Below, one piece after another: positions 21,205 through 31,992 of a stretch of 64,000 nt of DNA. The notes under the pieces are model-generated. The model had not been told where the DNA came from. It was given only the letters and a program-made list of their open reading frames with translations, and ran no database searches. Position numbers and translations under genes: made by a program. Source of the DNA: Telopea speciosissima (lineage: Eukaryota; Streptophyta; Magnoliopsida; Proteales; Proteaceae). The stretch covers positions 18,409,542 through 18,473,541 of the forward strand of contig NC_057924.1 of NCBI RefSeq assembly GCF_018873765.1. Direction: 5' to 3'. Each line of letters begins with the position of its first letter. Position 1 is the stretch's first letter.

Positions 21205-21662
21205 ATGGAGCCATGGGCTGGATCTTCAAGTACTTATGACGTGTTTATCAACTTTAGAGGCGAAGACACCCGCAATATCCTAGTTGGCCACCTTTACATG
21301 GCTCTAAAGGATCGTGGAATTCATGCTTTCATTGACAGCAAAGATCTGTGGAAAGGGAAAGATATTGAGCCGGCACTTCTTGAAACAAAAAAAACCCCAA
21401 CCCCCGCGGTGCCCGCCAAAAAAAAAAAAAAAAAAAAAAGGGTGGGTCCCCCCCCGCCCCCCCCCCAAAGCCGGGAACCCAACCCCCCCCCCCGCATTTT
21501 CCCCATCTTCTTCAAGGTTAAGACATCGGACATCAAGAATCAAACTCGATGTTTTGAGATTTCACCTCAGAGACATGGCAAGGAGGCGCCTGAAACCCTA
21601 CAGAGATGGAAGGACACTTTGCGAGCGATAGGAGATAAGAGTGGATGGGTTTTCAACAACGG
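21205..21662 (+). pseudogene. TNL exon 1: TIR domain with anomalous insert
   Basis: Residues 1-60 match a TIR domain (YDVFINFRGEDTRNILVGHL, GIHAFIDSKDLWKGKDIEPALLE). From about 21385 to 21503 the sequence turns into A and C homopolymers giving KKKKKKK and PPPPPP, then the TIR resumes with FPIFFKVKTSDIKNQT and HGKEAPETLQRWKDTL. About 35-40 residues of the normal TIR middle are missing, including the region of the catalytic Glu of NADase TIRs. Donor GTAAGT follows at 21663. Confidence 0.8.
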
Positions 21663-21809
21663 GTAAGTCTTAGTCCCTCAAAAGTACTTTTTATCATTTC
21701 AAGTAAATTTCTACAATTCTAGTAAAAAATAAATATATCCTAATAGTAAGTAAGATTTCTTCCAGTTATGTTGTGACTTGTGACTTCTTTTTCTGTGAAC
21801 TAATTACAG

Positions 21810-22916
21810 GGATGATTAATCAGAGTTGGTCAGGTCAGTTGTTCAAAGTACTTGGATACGATTGAATATGGTTCCCTTGATAGGTGTTAAAAACCCTGTT
21901 GGATTAGAATCCCGCATTGAATCTGTGTTATCTCTACTATTAAAAATCAGTTCTACGGAGGTTCAATTCTTGGGGATATGTGGTCTAGGTGGCATTGGGA
22001 AGACAACCATTGCGACAGCCGTATACAACTGCATCTTTAAAGACTTTAGTAAGAGTTGTTTTCTTGAAGACATTAGAGAGCAAGCATCACAACCCAATGG
22101 TATAATTTCTTTGCAAGAGAAACTTCTCTACAGTATCTCTCGAGAGGAAATAAAAATATGCAGTTCTAAAGAAGGATCAAGATTGATAAAACAAAGACTT
22201 GGAAACATAGATAATCTTCTCATTCTTGATGACGTGGGAGATCGTACCCATTTGGATGCATTGGTTGGTGATTTCAATTGCCTCGGTTCTGGAAGTAGGA
22301 TAATAATAACAACCAGAGATCAGAGTGTTCTAAGTGGAATTCCTGAAAATAATAGGATAATATACGAGCCAACAGAATTAAATGAGAAAGAGAGTCTTCA
22401 ACTCTTCAGTTCCTATGCTTTTTCAACAGACCAACCTCCCGATGATTATATGCAGCTTTCAACTGACATAGTACACACTACAGGAGGGCTCCCCTTAGCT
22501 TTGGAGGTTTTGGGGTCTGATTTATCAATCAAAAAAGATAAAAAAATATGGAAAAGCTTGCATCGGATATTAAAACAAATTCCTCATAATGATGTCTATG
22601 GAAAGTTAAAGATAAGTTATGATAATCTTCAAGATGACATTGAGAAAGCCATGTTTCTCGATGCTGCTTGTTTTTTCATAGGTTGGGAGGAAGAAAAAAT
22701 AATTTCCATATGGGAAGCTTGTGGCTTTGAACCGAGATACCGTATAGATCGTCTCCATAGAAAATGTCTGTTAAAGATTAATAAATCGAAAAAATTGTGG
22801 ATGCACGACCAGATTCGAGACATGGGGAGGGCAATCGTCTACAAGCAAAGCCCTATGGAACCTAGTGAACATAGCAGGTTGTGGTCTACATCATGAAGGT
22901 ATTAAATTGTGGTAAG
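21810..22916 (+). pseudogene. TNL exon 2: NB-ARC ATPase domain
   Basis: Full NB-ARC set in order: VGLESRIESV, P-loop GLGGIGKTT (21982-22008), kinase-2 LLILDDVGD (about 22215), RNBS-B GSRIIITTRD, GLPLALEVLG (about 22486), RNBS-D-like FLDAACFFIGW, and MHD motif WMHDQIRDMGR (22798-22830). The Asp closing kinase-2 and the Trp after it are the TNL pattern (here LDDVGD, with Gly in place of Trp). A stop at 21817-21819 precedes this and a frameshift follows at about 22888; between them the frame is open for 356 codons. Confidence 0.85.
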
Positions 22917-22994
22917 GTAAGAGATAAAAACCTGAATTATTTTCTTTTATGTTTCTTTGTTCTTTTACTTGGTTATTTATTTTTTCTATTGTAG

Positions 22995-23279
22995 GGGAAT
23001 GAAATGGTTGAAGGCCTCGTTCTTAACTTAAGTCCGTATGACAACAATTGTTTACACACTAAAGGCTTTAAGAGGATGCCCAAACTAAGATTACTTCAAG
23101 TTGATGGAGCAGCCTTGAAGGGGAGCTTTCATTGTCTTCCTTCCAGTTTAAGATGGCTGAGTTGGAACAACTGTCCATTGGAAAAACTACCTACCGATTT
23201 TTATCATCAAGAACTAGTTATGCTCGACTTAAGTTATGGTTTCTGGAGACAAGCTTGGAAGAACTGGCTTGGACATAAT
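22995..23279 (+). pseudogene. TNL exon 3: linker and first LRRs
   Basis: GNEMVEGLVLNLSPY then KGFKRMPKLRLLQVDGAALK and LPSSLRWLSWNNCPLEKLPT, the standard NB-ARC/LRR linker and first leucine-rich repeats of a TNL. Donor GTGAGT at 23280; acceptor TTGTAG at 22989-22994. Phase 0 at both ends. Confidence 0.8.
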
Positions 23280-23540
23280 GTGAGTAGTATTTTTCTTTTT
23301 CTTTCTCTTATTTTATATCCGAGTATTATTATTATTATTTTTTGATATTGATAAACACGCAAACTACATGCTAGTACCCAGAAAGGTTAATTGAGACCGC
23401 AGAATGACGGATATACACAATACACATCACACTCACACACCCGATGTGAGACTAAACCCACACACCCAGCGCAAACAGCACAGCTTATAACTGAATATTA
23501 TTGGACATTAATATTTTATATTCATCTCTTTGTTTAACAG

Positions 23541-24239
23541 ATGTTTCAACAATTGAAAGTTCTGAAACTCAGTTGGTGTGTGTCCCTGTCTGAATGTCCT
23601 GACTTTTCAGGAGTTCCTCGCTTGGAGAGGTTATATCTTGATAATTGTTTTGATTTGGTTAACTTGCATGAAACCATTGGAAAGCTTCAGCAGCTCGATT
23701 ACTTGAACTTAGTCAATTGCTTTTCACTTGAGAAACTCCCAAACAGTATTTGTAGGTTGAGTTCTCTCCAGAAATTTATTCTCACTGGTTGCCACTCACT
23801 CAACGAGTTGCCTCAGTCTATTGGTGATCTAAGAAATTCTTTGGTTGAGCTTTACTTGGACAAAACAATGATTAAAGCACTGCCTGATGGTGTTGGACTG
23901 TTGAAGAAGGTGGAGGTATTGAATCTTTCATGCTGCCCAGCGGTAGTAAATCTGCCAAGATCACTGGAGAATATGAAGTCCTTAAGCCACATTCACCTAG
24001 CTGGATGTGGCAGACTTCGATACATACCAAAGCTTCCCTCGAGTTTAATTGAACTTCGTGTTCTTTGCAAAGCATTGGTAAGCTTACCAGACATGCAAAA
24101 CATGAAAAAGTTGGAGTTATTTTGCTTTGAACAATTTCGTGTAAAGGTGATGCCCTTTCCCATACTCTCCAATGGTGGGAGCCTTGTGCACATGGAAAGG
24201 CTTAAGACATTATTTTTACATTATTGGAACCGTAATTAA
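23541..24239 (+). pseudogene. TNL exon 4: leucine-rich repeats
   Basis: About eight LRRs of the plant TNL type, e.g. LKVLKLSWCVSLSECPDFSG, LERLYLDNCFDLVNLHETIG, LDYLNLVNCFSLEKLPNSI, LVELYLDKTMIKALPDGVGL. Preceded by TTTAACAG. The frame runs to TAA at 24237-24239, but an internal donor (TTG|GTAAGC near 24077, or AAG|GTGATG near 24147) would join exon 5 in phase, so the real exon end is uncertain. Confidence 0.8.
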
Positions 24240-24295
24240 CAACTGTGAAATATTTGAAAATCAGTAATTAGTTTCCCTTTTTTTTGTTTTTACGG

Positions 24296-24412
24296 CCTGT
24301 GCTGTGCAGACACTAGGCAGTGCGCAATGACCGCCTACCCCCACTAGGGCAAGGCGCTTGGGCAGGGGTAAGGCGGTCATTGCGCACCGCCTTTGTGTTT
24401 GTGCAGCACAGG
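24296..24412. repeat. Fold-back (hairpin) MITE-like repeat in TNL intron 4
   Basis: Arms 24296-24337 and 24371-24412 are inverted copies at about 85% (CCTGTGCTGTGCAGACAC against CCTGTGCTGCACAAACAC, both then running into GTGCGCAATGACCGCCT-like text), with a 33-bp loop. Followed by a run of about 15 G at 24455-24469. Confidence 0.8.
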
Positions 24413-24514
24413 CTGTTGGGGGCAGCCGCATATTGTAGAAGATCTGGATGGGGTGGGGGGGGGGGGGGGAGATAAGGGAGAGGGGGGGCAGTAGGCAAAA
24501 GCTTACAATTACTG

Positions 24515-24985
24515 TTAGGGTTGCAATTTTGGCCCTGTCGGCCTGAACCCGCCCTAAGCCCGAATAGGATCTGGGCTGAGATAATTGGCCCTGAGGGAGG
24601 GTTAGGGCTGGAAATTTCTGGTCCTAAGTTAGGGTCAGGTTGGGCCAGGGTTGAGACCTCGGGCTAAGTCTGGCCTGGCCTGGCCCGACTTGACCCTATT
24701 TTAAGTTGTACTATAAAATATATATTGATATAATATATAAATTATAAACTTTAAACGTAAAATTGATAATTTTCTCTCGGATCCATTCCAGCCCATCCAT
24801 TTTCTTCCCCCTCCCCATGATCAGAGCCAATCAGGTTCAGCCCGGCCTGATCCTGAGGGCGGGTCAAGGTTGGATTTTTCAGGCTTTGAGTCAGGTCGGG
24901 TTGGGCCTGGGCCCAACTAAAGGGACTTAGAGTTGGGCTAGGGTTCTATAAAGTCTGGCCCAATCCGACTGTGTTGCAACCCTAA
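24515..24985 (+). mobile_element. MITE-like repeat, family G, copy 1 (TNL intron)
   Basis: 471 bp starting TTAGGGTTGCAA and ending TTGCAACCCTAA, a 12-bp perfect terminal inverted repeat. Interior rich in GGGCTGAG, GGGTTGGGCC and GGCCCGAC words. Homologous to 36669-37090 (inverted) and 42539-43035. Confidence 0.8.
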
Positions 24986-25047
24986 TACCAGTTATAGTTT
25001 CTCAAATTGATCATTGACATGTTTTTTTCCATAATTTCCTCTTACAG

Positions 25048-25555
25048 GTAAAGCGTCTGCCGGATAACATCCCTAAAGTTTTTAGACAAGTTGGGATACG
25101 TTTGCAAGAGACTGGCAAAGGTTCGAGCTGTAAATACATGATTCCTGATGATGAGATCTATTGCAAGTTAATCATGCAAGTTTCTTTCACTGCCTCGGTA
25201 CATAAACACATTCAATTGAATGATGTAACGCATTCAATACAGAAAGAAATCATTCTGGAAATTGAAGCTTGTATCCATGGCAAAGATAAAAAGACCTATT
25301 GCGAAACTAGGTTGATAATTGAGGGCATCAAATTGACAGGTCGACATTATAAACTCTACCTTCACGAATTCGAAGGGCTTGATTGGTTTGGTTTTCAGCT
25401 GGAAAGCAGAGATGCTATTGAGATATCACGTATCAACCTAGATTTTGCTCATAAATATGAAGGTGATGAATGGATGATCAGGGTGACACAACTGAACCTC
25501 TTCCTAATAAAAGAGGAGCATAACTTGGACTTGTTTAACTATGCATACCTCAATG
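25048..25555 (+). pseudogene. TNL exon 5: post-LRR domain
   Basis: Opens after CTTACAG with VKRLPDNIPKVFRQVG, then YMIPDDEIYCKLIMQVSFTA and LIIEGIKLTGRHYKLYLHEF, ending LNLFLIKEEHNLDLFNYAYL. Beta-rich, in the place of the C-terminal jelly-roll/Ig-like (C-JID) domain of TNLs, which helps ligand recognition. Donor GTAAGA at 25556. Domain identity is inferred from position. Confidence 0.65.
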
Positions 25556-25911
25556 GTAAGAGACTTGTTGTTGTTGAGTTTGTAAGACATTGATTGTTAA
25601 GTAAGGGCTACAAGAATATAAATCAACACAAATCCCTCACACTTACTACCCAAAAACTCGAACTTTTGGGATAACCAATTGTTTGTGCAATGCAATGCCC
25701 AACCGTAAAATCATGGGCAGTGACATCTTTTTATCTTTTCAAGTGTTGAATGGATAGTTAGATTCTAAAGTGTGGTGCACTGGGCATTCCATCGCACTTG
25801 AAATGATAAATTTCGACCTATATGCAATATTCTATCAAATCTTGTGTTTTTATTTCTTTATGTTCTCAGTTTGATAAATCAGTTACTAATGGTCCGTTTT
25901 ATGTGAGGCAG

Positions 25912-25969
25912 ACACCATCATTCCGAAATTCTACTGGCCTGGCGAAACATTGGAAATCGAGAGAGAAAG
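25912..25969 (+). pseudogene. TNL exon 6 (putative, 58 bp)
   Basis: Between AG at 25910-25911 and GT at 25970-25971 lies a short frame reading TIIPKFYWPGETLEIERE. Its phase fits exon 5 (one base carried) and exon 7 (two bases carried). Confidence 0.5.
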
Positions 25970-26117
25970 GTAATTCGACAAACACATGAGACTTAATGCA
26001 ATTCTACCAACAAAAAAGACTTAATGCAATTGGTATTGTAATAATGCTGTCCTCTGCATTTCATGAATGTTGGATGCTCTTTCTTCATTTATTTTTTTTC
26101 GGGTAAATTACATGTAA

Positions 26118-27415
26118 GGTGCCCAATCTTTGTGAAAAGGTCATTTTAGGTTTTCAATTTTTTTAAATTGATTGTTGGTTACTCGTGACTCTAAAATGAT
26201 GTAAATTTCCAAATTTATCCCTTTCAACCATACCTTTACCTCCACCTCCCCAACTACTGCGGCCATCACCATTGCTTCAAGCCCCTCAAGCCCTGCAACT
26301 CCACCCCGCACCATCCCGTGCTGCCCTCCTCTGTCCCCCACCCCACCATGCTCCTGTCCTTGCCCCGCTAGAAACAGAATCCATCAAATCATCAAACCGG
26401 ATTGCAATCGTGAGTTCTTTTGATGTTTTTTTCTCTGATTCATTAAATAGAGAGAAAATTTGGAATCCAATCAGTGTTATTAATAAGTCATTGACCTCTC
26501 TGCATCATCTCCATTCCATTATTGGGGCTTTTTTGATTCCCACTCCTATTTTAATAGGGTTTCAAAGAACTCTTATAGAGAGATTTGGTTCAGGTTTGGT
26601 GACCTGTTGTGTTGATTTTGGGGATTTTGCTTGCTTGTTGAAGATGGCTATGGCTGTTGAAAGATATGAAGGAACCGAAGTTAAAGCTTTCGGTGAAAAT
26701 CCAAAATATGATACTCAGTTTGCTGTTGTATTGTTAATTTTCAAGGTGGGTTTTCTTCAATTCTTCTTTGAATTGTTTTATCTAAGGTAGGACTACAAAA
26801 AGGTTATTTGCAATTTGTGTTGGATAGATATATAAGATTGGCCATTTGTTTGGGCAACCTAAACCCTCCACTAGCTTACACTTGTGTGCTGTGGCAAAGC
26901 AAGATTCAAACGCTCAAGACGGACACCAGCGGAGATGAATTGAGAAAGGGGGTCAGTTCCCGCCTTGCTTACATCTCAAGTCTTAATTCTACCCCAGGCA
27001 TGCCTACTGACTGAGCCTTTCTGAGACTTAATAAAGTGGTGGTTTTGGAGGCAACTAACGAGTATCATTCAGAGGCAGAAACAGAAAGTAGTCGTTACCT
27101 GCTTCGCTAAGATTTAAACTGGGACTTAAGTGCTAAGATAAGGCAGTAGTTGGGGAGGTGGAGGTGATGGTGTAGTGAGGTGTGGGGCAGTGGAGAGCAG
27201 CGCGGGATGGGGCGGGGTGGGATCGTAAGGGTTGAGGGTCTTGAGGCAATGGTGATAATCGCAGTAGTTGGGGAAGTGGAGGTGATTTTGTGGTTGAGAA
27301 GGATAAATTTAGAAATTTACATCATTTTAGAGTAGGAGTGACTTAAAAGACATCCCAAACGTCAATTTAAAAAAATTGGGTACTTAAAATGATCTTTTCA
27401 CAAAGATTGAGCACT
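26118..27415. mobile_element. Mutator-like (MULE-type) element with long terminal inverted repeats
   Basis: Left arm 26118-26345 and right arm 27186-27415 are inverted copies of about 230 bp, e.g. CAATCTTTGTGAAAAGGTC against the complement of GATCTTTTCACAAAGATTG, and CTCCCCAACTACTGC against GCAGTAGTTGGGG. Such long TIRs are typical of MULEs. The interior (26346-27185) has no transposase; it includes an intron-like fragment with the frame MAMAVERYEGTEVKAFGENP (about 26644-26703), possibly captured host sequence. No convincing 9-bp target duplication found. Confidence 0.65.
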
Positions 27416-27572
27416 TGAGGTTTCTGTTTAATAATGGTGAGAAGATCGAAATCGAAACTTGTTTGGTTTGTTTTTTGTAATTATGGCTGAGTGCATTAAA
27501 TGTTTTTGTATTTTGCATTTTCTCTTAATTAATTTTTTAGTCACTGATAAAAAACAAAAAAAACAAAAAAAA

Positions 27573-27650
27573 AATTACATGCACCTCCTAATGTTTGAAA
27601 CAATAAGAGAACACCTCCATAGTTTTAAAATTTACATATTTTTCCCCGAT
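27573..27650 (-). repeat. Dispersed repeat, inverted copy
   Basis: Contains ATTACATGCACCTCCTAATG and GTTTGAAACAATAAGAG; inverted relative to about 28980-29052 and 29475-29550. Confidence 0.6.
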
Positions 27651-28191
27651 GACTGACGATGTTAGTAAGATATTAGTTTTAAAAAGTAAAAGACAGTTTT
27701 ACCTTTTTTTAACATTAGTGACTAAAATGAAGTATCATTTTACCTCCAAGCCAAAAATCCCTGAATCGATTTTTAGGGTGTAGCCACACACAATCTCCGG
27801 CGAAGGTGCAGAAGACCAAACCATTTCGGACAGACCTTCCCTCTCCTAACCACCCTCTGGCGAAGATTAGTCTCTGTACCGCCCCTCTTTTTCTCTAATT
27901 TCTTTTGTGAAGTTCAAACGCCTACACCTCCAAATCCAACTGAACACACATCCCTGGAACCATTCACCCCTGTAACCATTCCCACCCTTGCTATTCCAGC
28001 ACATCACACGAAGGATCCACCTTGAAGATGGGAGGATCCAAAACGGTCCAAATCCCATGGTTAAGAGATTGAACTCAACTAACAAAATATCAAAATATTA
28101 ATAATGGGTTCTGTTTGAAAGACTTTTTTTTTCTTCCTAGTTTTTGCTTATTAATGTTTGTGTCTAATCCTGAGAATTTTGGATGGTGCAG

Positions 28192-28354
28192 ACTCGAATC
28201 CACCCATATGGCTGTAACTCCTGTAAGTATTGTTGTGTGGGAAACTTTGCCACCTCCAGTGCCTGAGGCGTATTTCAATGTTGATCCTGATTTAGAGAAT
28301 CTATTCCGGTCGAAGACGACTGCAGATGCCATCTTCTTCCCTCCTCCAAATTAA
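28192..28354 (+). pseudogene. TNL terminal exon 7 (putative)
   Basis: After acceptor GATGGTGCAG comes LESTHMAVTPVSIVVWETLP ... NLFRSKTTADAIFFPPPN stop. Joins exon 6 in phase, completing an AGA codon. It lies between inverted copies of a dispersed repeat (27573-27650 and 28980-29052), so it could be part of a separate insertion. No domain recognised. Confidence 0.4.
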
Positions 28355-28910
28355 GGAACTGGATGTTTCTTTGTTCTACTGTTATTATCTTCTGCAGTAA
28401 TGAAGGCCTCCATAAGGACTGAATTGAATTTCGTTCTCTTTTGTTGGGCCTGTGGGGTGTTATGCCGAACTTAGAGTAAAATCTCTCTCTCTCTCTCTCG
28501 CTCTCTCTCTCTTACACACATACCGTAGCATGGCAAATAAATGAGGAGGGAAATTGCATCTCGGAGGATTAAATAAAGGTTAATGAGATAAACGGCACTT
28601 TATCAGTTTGTTGGTACGTTCCCCTAACTTTGCTTAGAAAACGTATCCCATCAATTAAATAAATAAAGGTCAATGAGATATGGAACTACAGTGGGGTGAA
28701 TCCTCCCTTTCTTTTCTTCAATATCGCTGGCTTGTAGAGTTATAGTAGCAGCAGAGTAGAGCTCCCTCACTAGCAAATCCCCGACGATGATAGGAGGTTC
28801 ACAGATCGTTGGAGAAAAAAGAGATAGATGGAGGAAGTTGACAATGGAACGCTAGATGCGGGAGATGTATTTGGGTTATGAGTTAAAAGTAATATGATCA
28901 TTTTCAAATG
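28355..28910. other. No gene recognised; possible 3' UTR of TNL locus
   Basis: Contains (CT)n near 28484-28512 and two AATAAA-like sites near 28538 and 28572. No coding signal. Confidence 0.4.
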
Positions 28911-29954
28911 TTTAACTACAACTAACGGTTTGAATTTAACGAAAAGGGTTTATTTGTAAGCCCCACAATCATCTAGGGGAAGTTCATGTAAATGTTGAAA
29001 CTATGGTGATGCTCTGTTATTGTTTCAAACACCAAAGGAGTGCATGTAATTTGCTCAAAAAGAAATTATAGCGGAGTGCTTTTACAATCCCTTGAACTTC
29101 GCTTCTAGTGTTAAGGTTAATTTTCCTGATCCAAGTTCAAGCTACTTGTTGTTATTTAACCGTTATGTAGGAATGTGAATATCAATTTCTCTAGTTTCTA
29201 AAAAAGGAGTTTATATATATACATAAATGTTCTTTGTGCCGGAGGTGTAGGATGCGCCCAGACACATGGGGGTGGGCAAAATGATCGCCTGCCCCCCTGA
29301 ATGGCCGCTCCATGTATCTAGGTGCAGTCTGCTCCCAGGCCGAGAAAAAACGCTACCTGAGTGTGTGCGGTGCGTTACCCTATGTCCGGACACAGGGACG
29401 AGTGAAATGATTAACTATAACTAACAGTTTCAACTTAACGAAAAGGGCTTATTTGTAAGCCCCACAATCATCCAGGGGAGGTCCATGTAAATGTTGAAAC
29501 AATGGGGGTGTTCTGTTATTGTTTCAAACGTCAGGGGGGTGCATGTAATTTGCTCAAAAACAAATTATAGCTGAGTGCTTTTACAATCCCTTGAACTTCG
29601 CTTCTAGTGCTGAGGTTAATCTTCCTGATCCAATTTCAAGCTGCTTTTTGTTATTTAACCATTATGTAGGAATGTGAATATCAATTTCTCTAGTTTTTAA
29701 AGAAGGAGTATATATATATATATGGCCAAATGTTCTTTGTGCCGGGAGCGTAGGATGCACCCAGACATATGCATGGGGCAAATGATCGGCTGCCCCCTTG
29801 AATGGCCACTCCATGTGTCTAGGTGCAGCTTGCTCCCAGGTAGAGAACAATCACCCTATATATGTATGTGTGTGTGTGTGTGGAGAAAAAAACGCTACCT
29901 GGGTGCGTGCGGTGCGCTACCCGCCTATATCCAGACACAGGGGCGAGTGAAATG
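28911..29954 (+). repeat. Tandem duplication of a roughly 500-bp non-coding unit
   Basis: 28911-29409 and 29410-29954 align end to end (e.g. GCTTTTACAATCCCTTGAAC and ATGTAGGAATGTGAATATCA in both). The second copy is longer because of an inserted ATATATGTATGTGTG tract near 29858-29882. Many substitutions separate the copies, so the duplication is not recent. Confidence 0.85.
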
Positions 29955-30357
29955 ATCGTCGCGCCCCCATGGAAAGGTGGGAATTTTTTCTCCTTTTTCA
30001 AATCCTAAACAATTTGGGGAAGATGAGGGACATTTGGTCAATTTCCCTTTTAATTCTAACGCTGTTAATTCCAAGTGAACGAGATGGGTGCATTTGTCAA
30101 CTTTTTACAAAAATAGGGGGGCATGCATAATTTTCCAAAACTGACAGGTGTTTTTTTAATTAAGTGATACCTTAGGAGAGGTACGTGGAAATTTCCCTTT
30201 TTTAATTGATATATCTCTGATAATCATGTTTAGAAGCTCTAGCATGCTTGTATGCTTTGTTCCTAACAGGTTCCATGCTTTGGATGCTATATATGATGAT
30301 CATATATGCTAAATGGTAGTTTTATAATTTCCAGCATGTATGTATGTTAGCCTAGCA
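29955..30357. other. No gene recognised
   Basis: AT-rich spacer with weak similarity to the duplicated unit at its start; nothing else. Confidence 0.4.
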
Positions 30358-30954
30358 TGTCTATCTTAAGCTTTTCACATTAATTCATGATGTATGCTTT
30401 ATTTTCGTATATACTAACAATACAACGCGGTTGAATTGAGGTACGTCATCTCTTTCATCCTCTTTGTATTGTGTGCATTAGATTCATGTGTAATTGTCCC
30501 TTTCACAATCAACATACCTAGGGTCGAATTCTGGTTTTCACTTGGTGGACTAAAATGCCTAACATCTTCCTCAGACCGCAACCTAACACAAACTGATGTA
30601 GGACGAGGGGTGGAGCTTGGTATCGTCCAAGCTAAACGAAGAAGAATTGCAGAGTTGGTTCTATACTGACCAAAGTAGAGAGGAATTATTTTATTTAGTT
30701 CTGCCTTTCTGGTTACATTAATGCCTTATTTAATAGATGCTAATGCAACTAATAATGGCAAGGAATCGATCATGATTCAATCGTGGCTGGAATATCTTAA
30801 TGGATCCACTCATGAATCAATCATGACTAGATTACCATAATGGAGATGAGGAGAATAGGAAGGGAATCCCACGGATGGGTAATGGATATGGACGCCACCT
30901 AGGATACATCTTTGCATGGCTAGACTTGGGCGGCACCGACAGTGTTCCACATCA
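30358..30954 (-). repeat. 3' LTR of minus-strand gypsy element
   Basis: Plus-strand ends TGTCTATC and CCACATCA; partner at 35129-35725. Confidence 0.88.
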
Positions 30955-31968
30955 TTCCCCCACACCAGAATGAAGGCTCGTCCTCGAGACGATATCTGGG
31001 TACAACGGATCATCAGGGTGACAGTCATATAGATCAACGACATTGAACGTAGGAGATATCGTCCGGTCCTATGGAAGGTCCACCACATAGGCATTGTCGT
31101 TGATTTTGCGCACGATCCGAAAGGGGCAGTATTTCTTCTGCTTTAGCTTGTGGTATGTTCCAACAGGGATTCGTTCCTTACACAAAAACACCATCACTTG
31201 ATCACCCACCTCAAACACCTTGAGCCGTCAATGTTTGTCTGCGGTGGCTTTATATTTGGCATTTGACGCTTCTAATCGCTGCTTGACTTCTGATTGGATG
31301 GTCTTCACTTGATCAGCCAAATGCTTAGCGGCCTGACTTGTAGTTGGTAACTTTGGTGAGGCGACTATATCCAATGCATGCTTGGGAACAACTTGATACA
31401 CTACTGCAAACGGGGAATGCCCAGTTGAACTATGTGTGGCGCTATTGTAGGCAAACTCAGCCTGTGCCAGTGCCGCATCCCATTGCTTTGGTTTATCACC
31501 ACAGATGCTACGAATAATATTACCCAAGGTACGATTAACAACCTCCGTTTGCCCGTCAGATTGCGGGTGAGCCGTGCTGCTATAGTTGAGACTTGTATCG
31601 AACTGCTTCCACAGAGTCACCCAAAAGTGAGCTAGGAATTTAGAGTCACGATCAAAAGTAATCGACTTGGGTACCCCATGAAGACGCACGATCTCTTGGA
31701 AAAATAGTCGAGCCATGTGAGATGCGTTTGAAGTCTTCCTACATGGCACAAAATGCACCATTTTGGAAAATCGGTCCACGACCACCATCACCAAATCTTG
31801 TCCTCGCTGAGTCCTTGGTAATCCGAGCACGAAATCCATTGACAAGTCCTCCCAAATGGTGTCAAGGAAGGGAAGTGGCATGTAAAGCCCTGTATTTTTA
31901 ACATGCCTCTTCGCTACTTGGCAGATCACACATTTGCGAACCAAGTTCCCTACGTAGCGCTCCTCCAT
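30955..31968 (-). pseudogene. Integrase of minus-strand gypsy element
   Basis: HHCC finger remnant [11 protein letters not shown], catalytic core [13 protein letters not shown] (Asp), ITFDRDSKF (Asp) and [14 protein letters not shown] (Glu) all present. C-terminal [11 protein letters not shown] is followed by TGA at 31228-31230, where relatives have Arg, then [11 protein letters not shown] and a GPF-like end ([20 protein letters not shown]). The frame continues almost to the 3' LTR. I see no chromodomain. Confidence 0.85.
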
Positions 31969-31992
31969 GCTAGCAATGGTTTTGTCTCGCCC

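Larger units (their letters stand above)
21205..28354 (+). pseudogene. TIR-NBS-LRR (TNL) disease-resistance-type locus, seven exons, disrupted
   Basis: TNLs are intracellular immune receptors. Likely exons: 21205-21662 (TIR), 21810-22916 (NB-ARC), 22995-23279 and 23541-about 24240 (LRR), 25048-25555, 25912-25969 and 28192-28354 (post-LRR). Exons 1-3 and 5-7 join in consistent phase with GT-AG borders; the exon 4 donor is uncertain. Start ATG 21205 begins MEPWAGSSSTYDVFINFRGE, the expected TIR start. Three lesions: part of the TIR domain is replaced by homopolymer-like text (about 21385-21503); TAA at 21817-21819 where relatives have Gln; and a 1-base frameshift near 22888 just before the exon 2 end. 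Introns carry MITEs and a MULE-like element. Probably a pseudogene, unless the first lesion is an assembly error. Confidence 0.85.

Noticed and set aside
24313-24498. Pro-rich minus-strand frame
   Set aside because: Comes from the hairpin repeat plus a G-run in the TNL intron.
30436-30669. 77-codon frame
   Set aside because: Falls inside the LTR of the minus-strand gypsy element and has no domain; the homologous LTR does not retain it.
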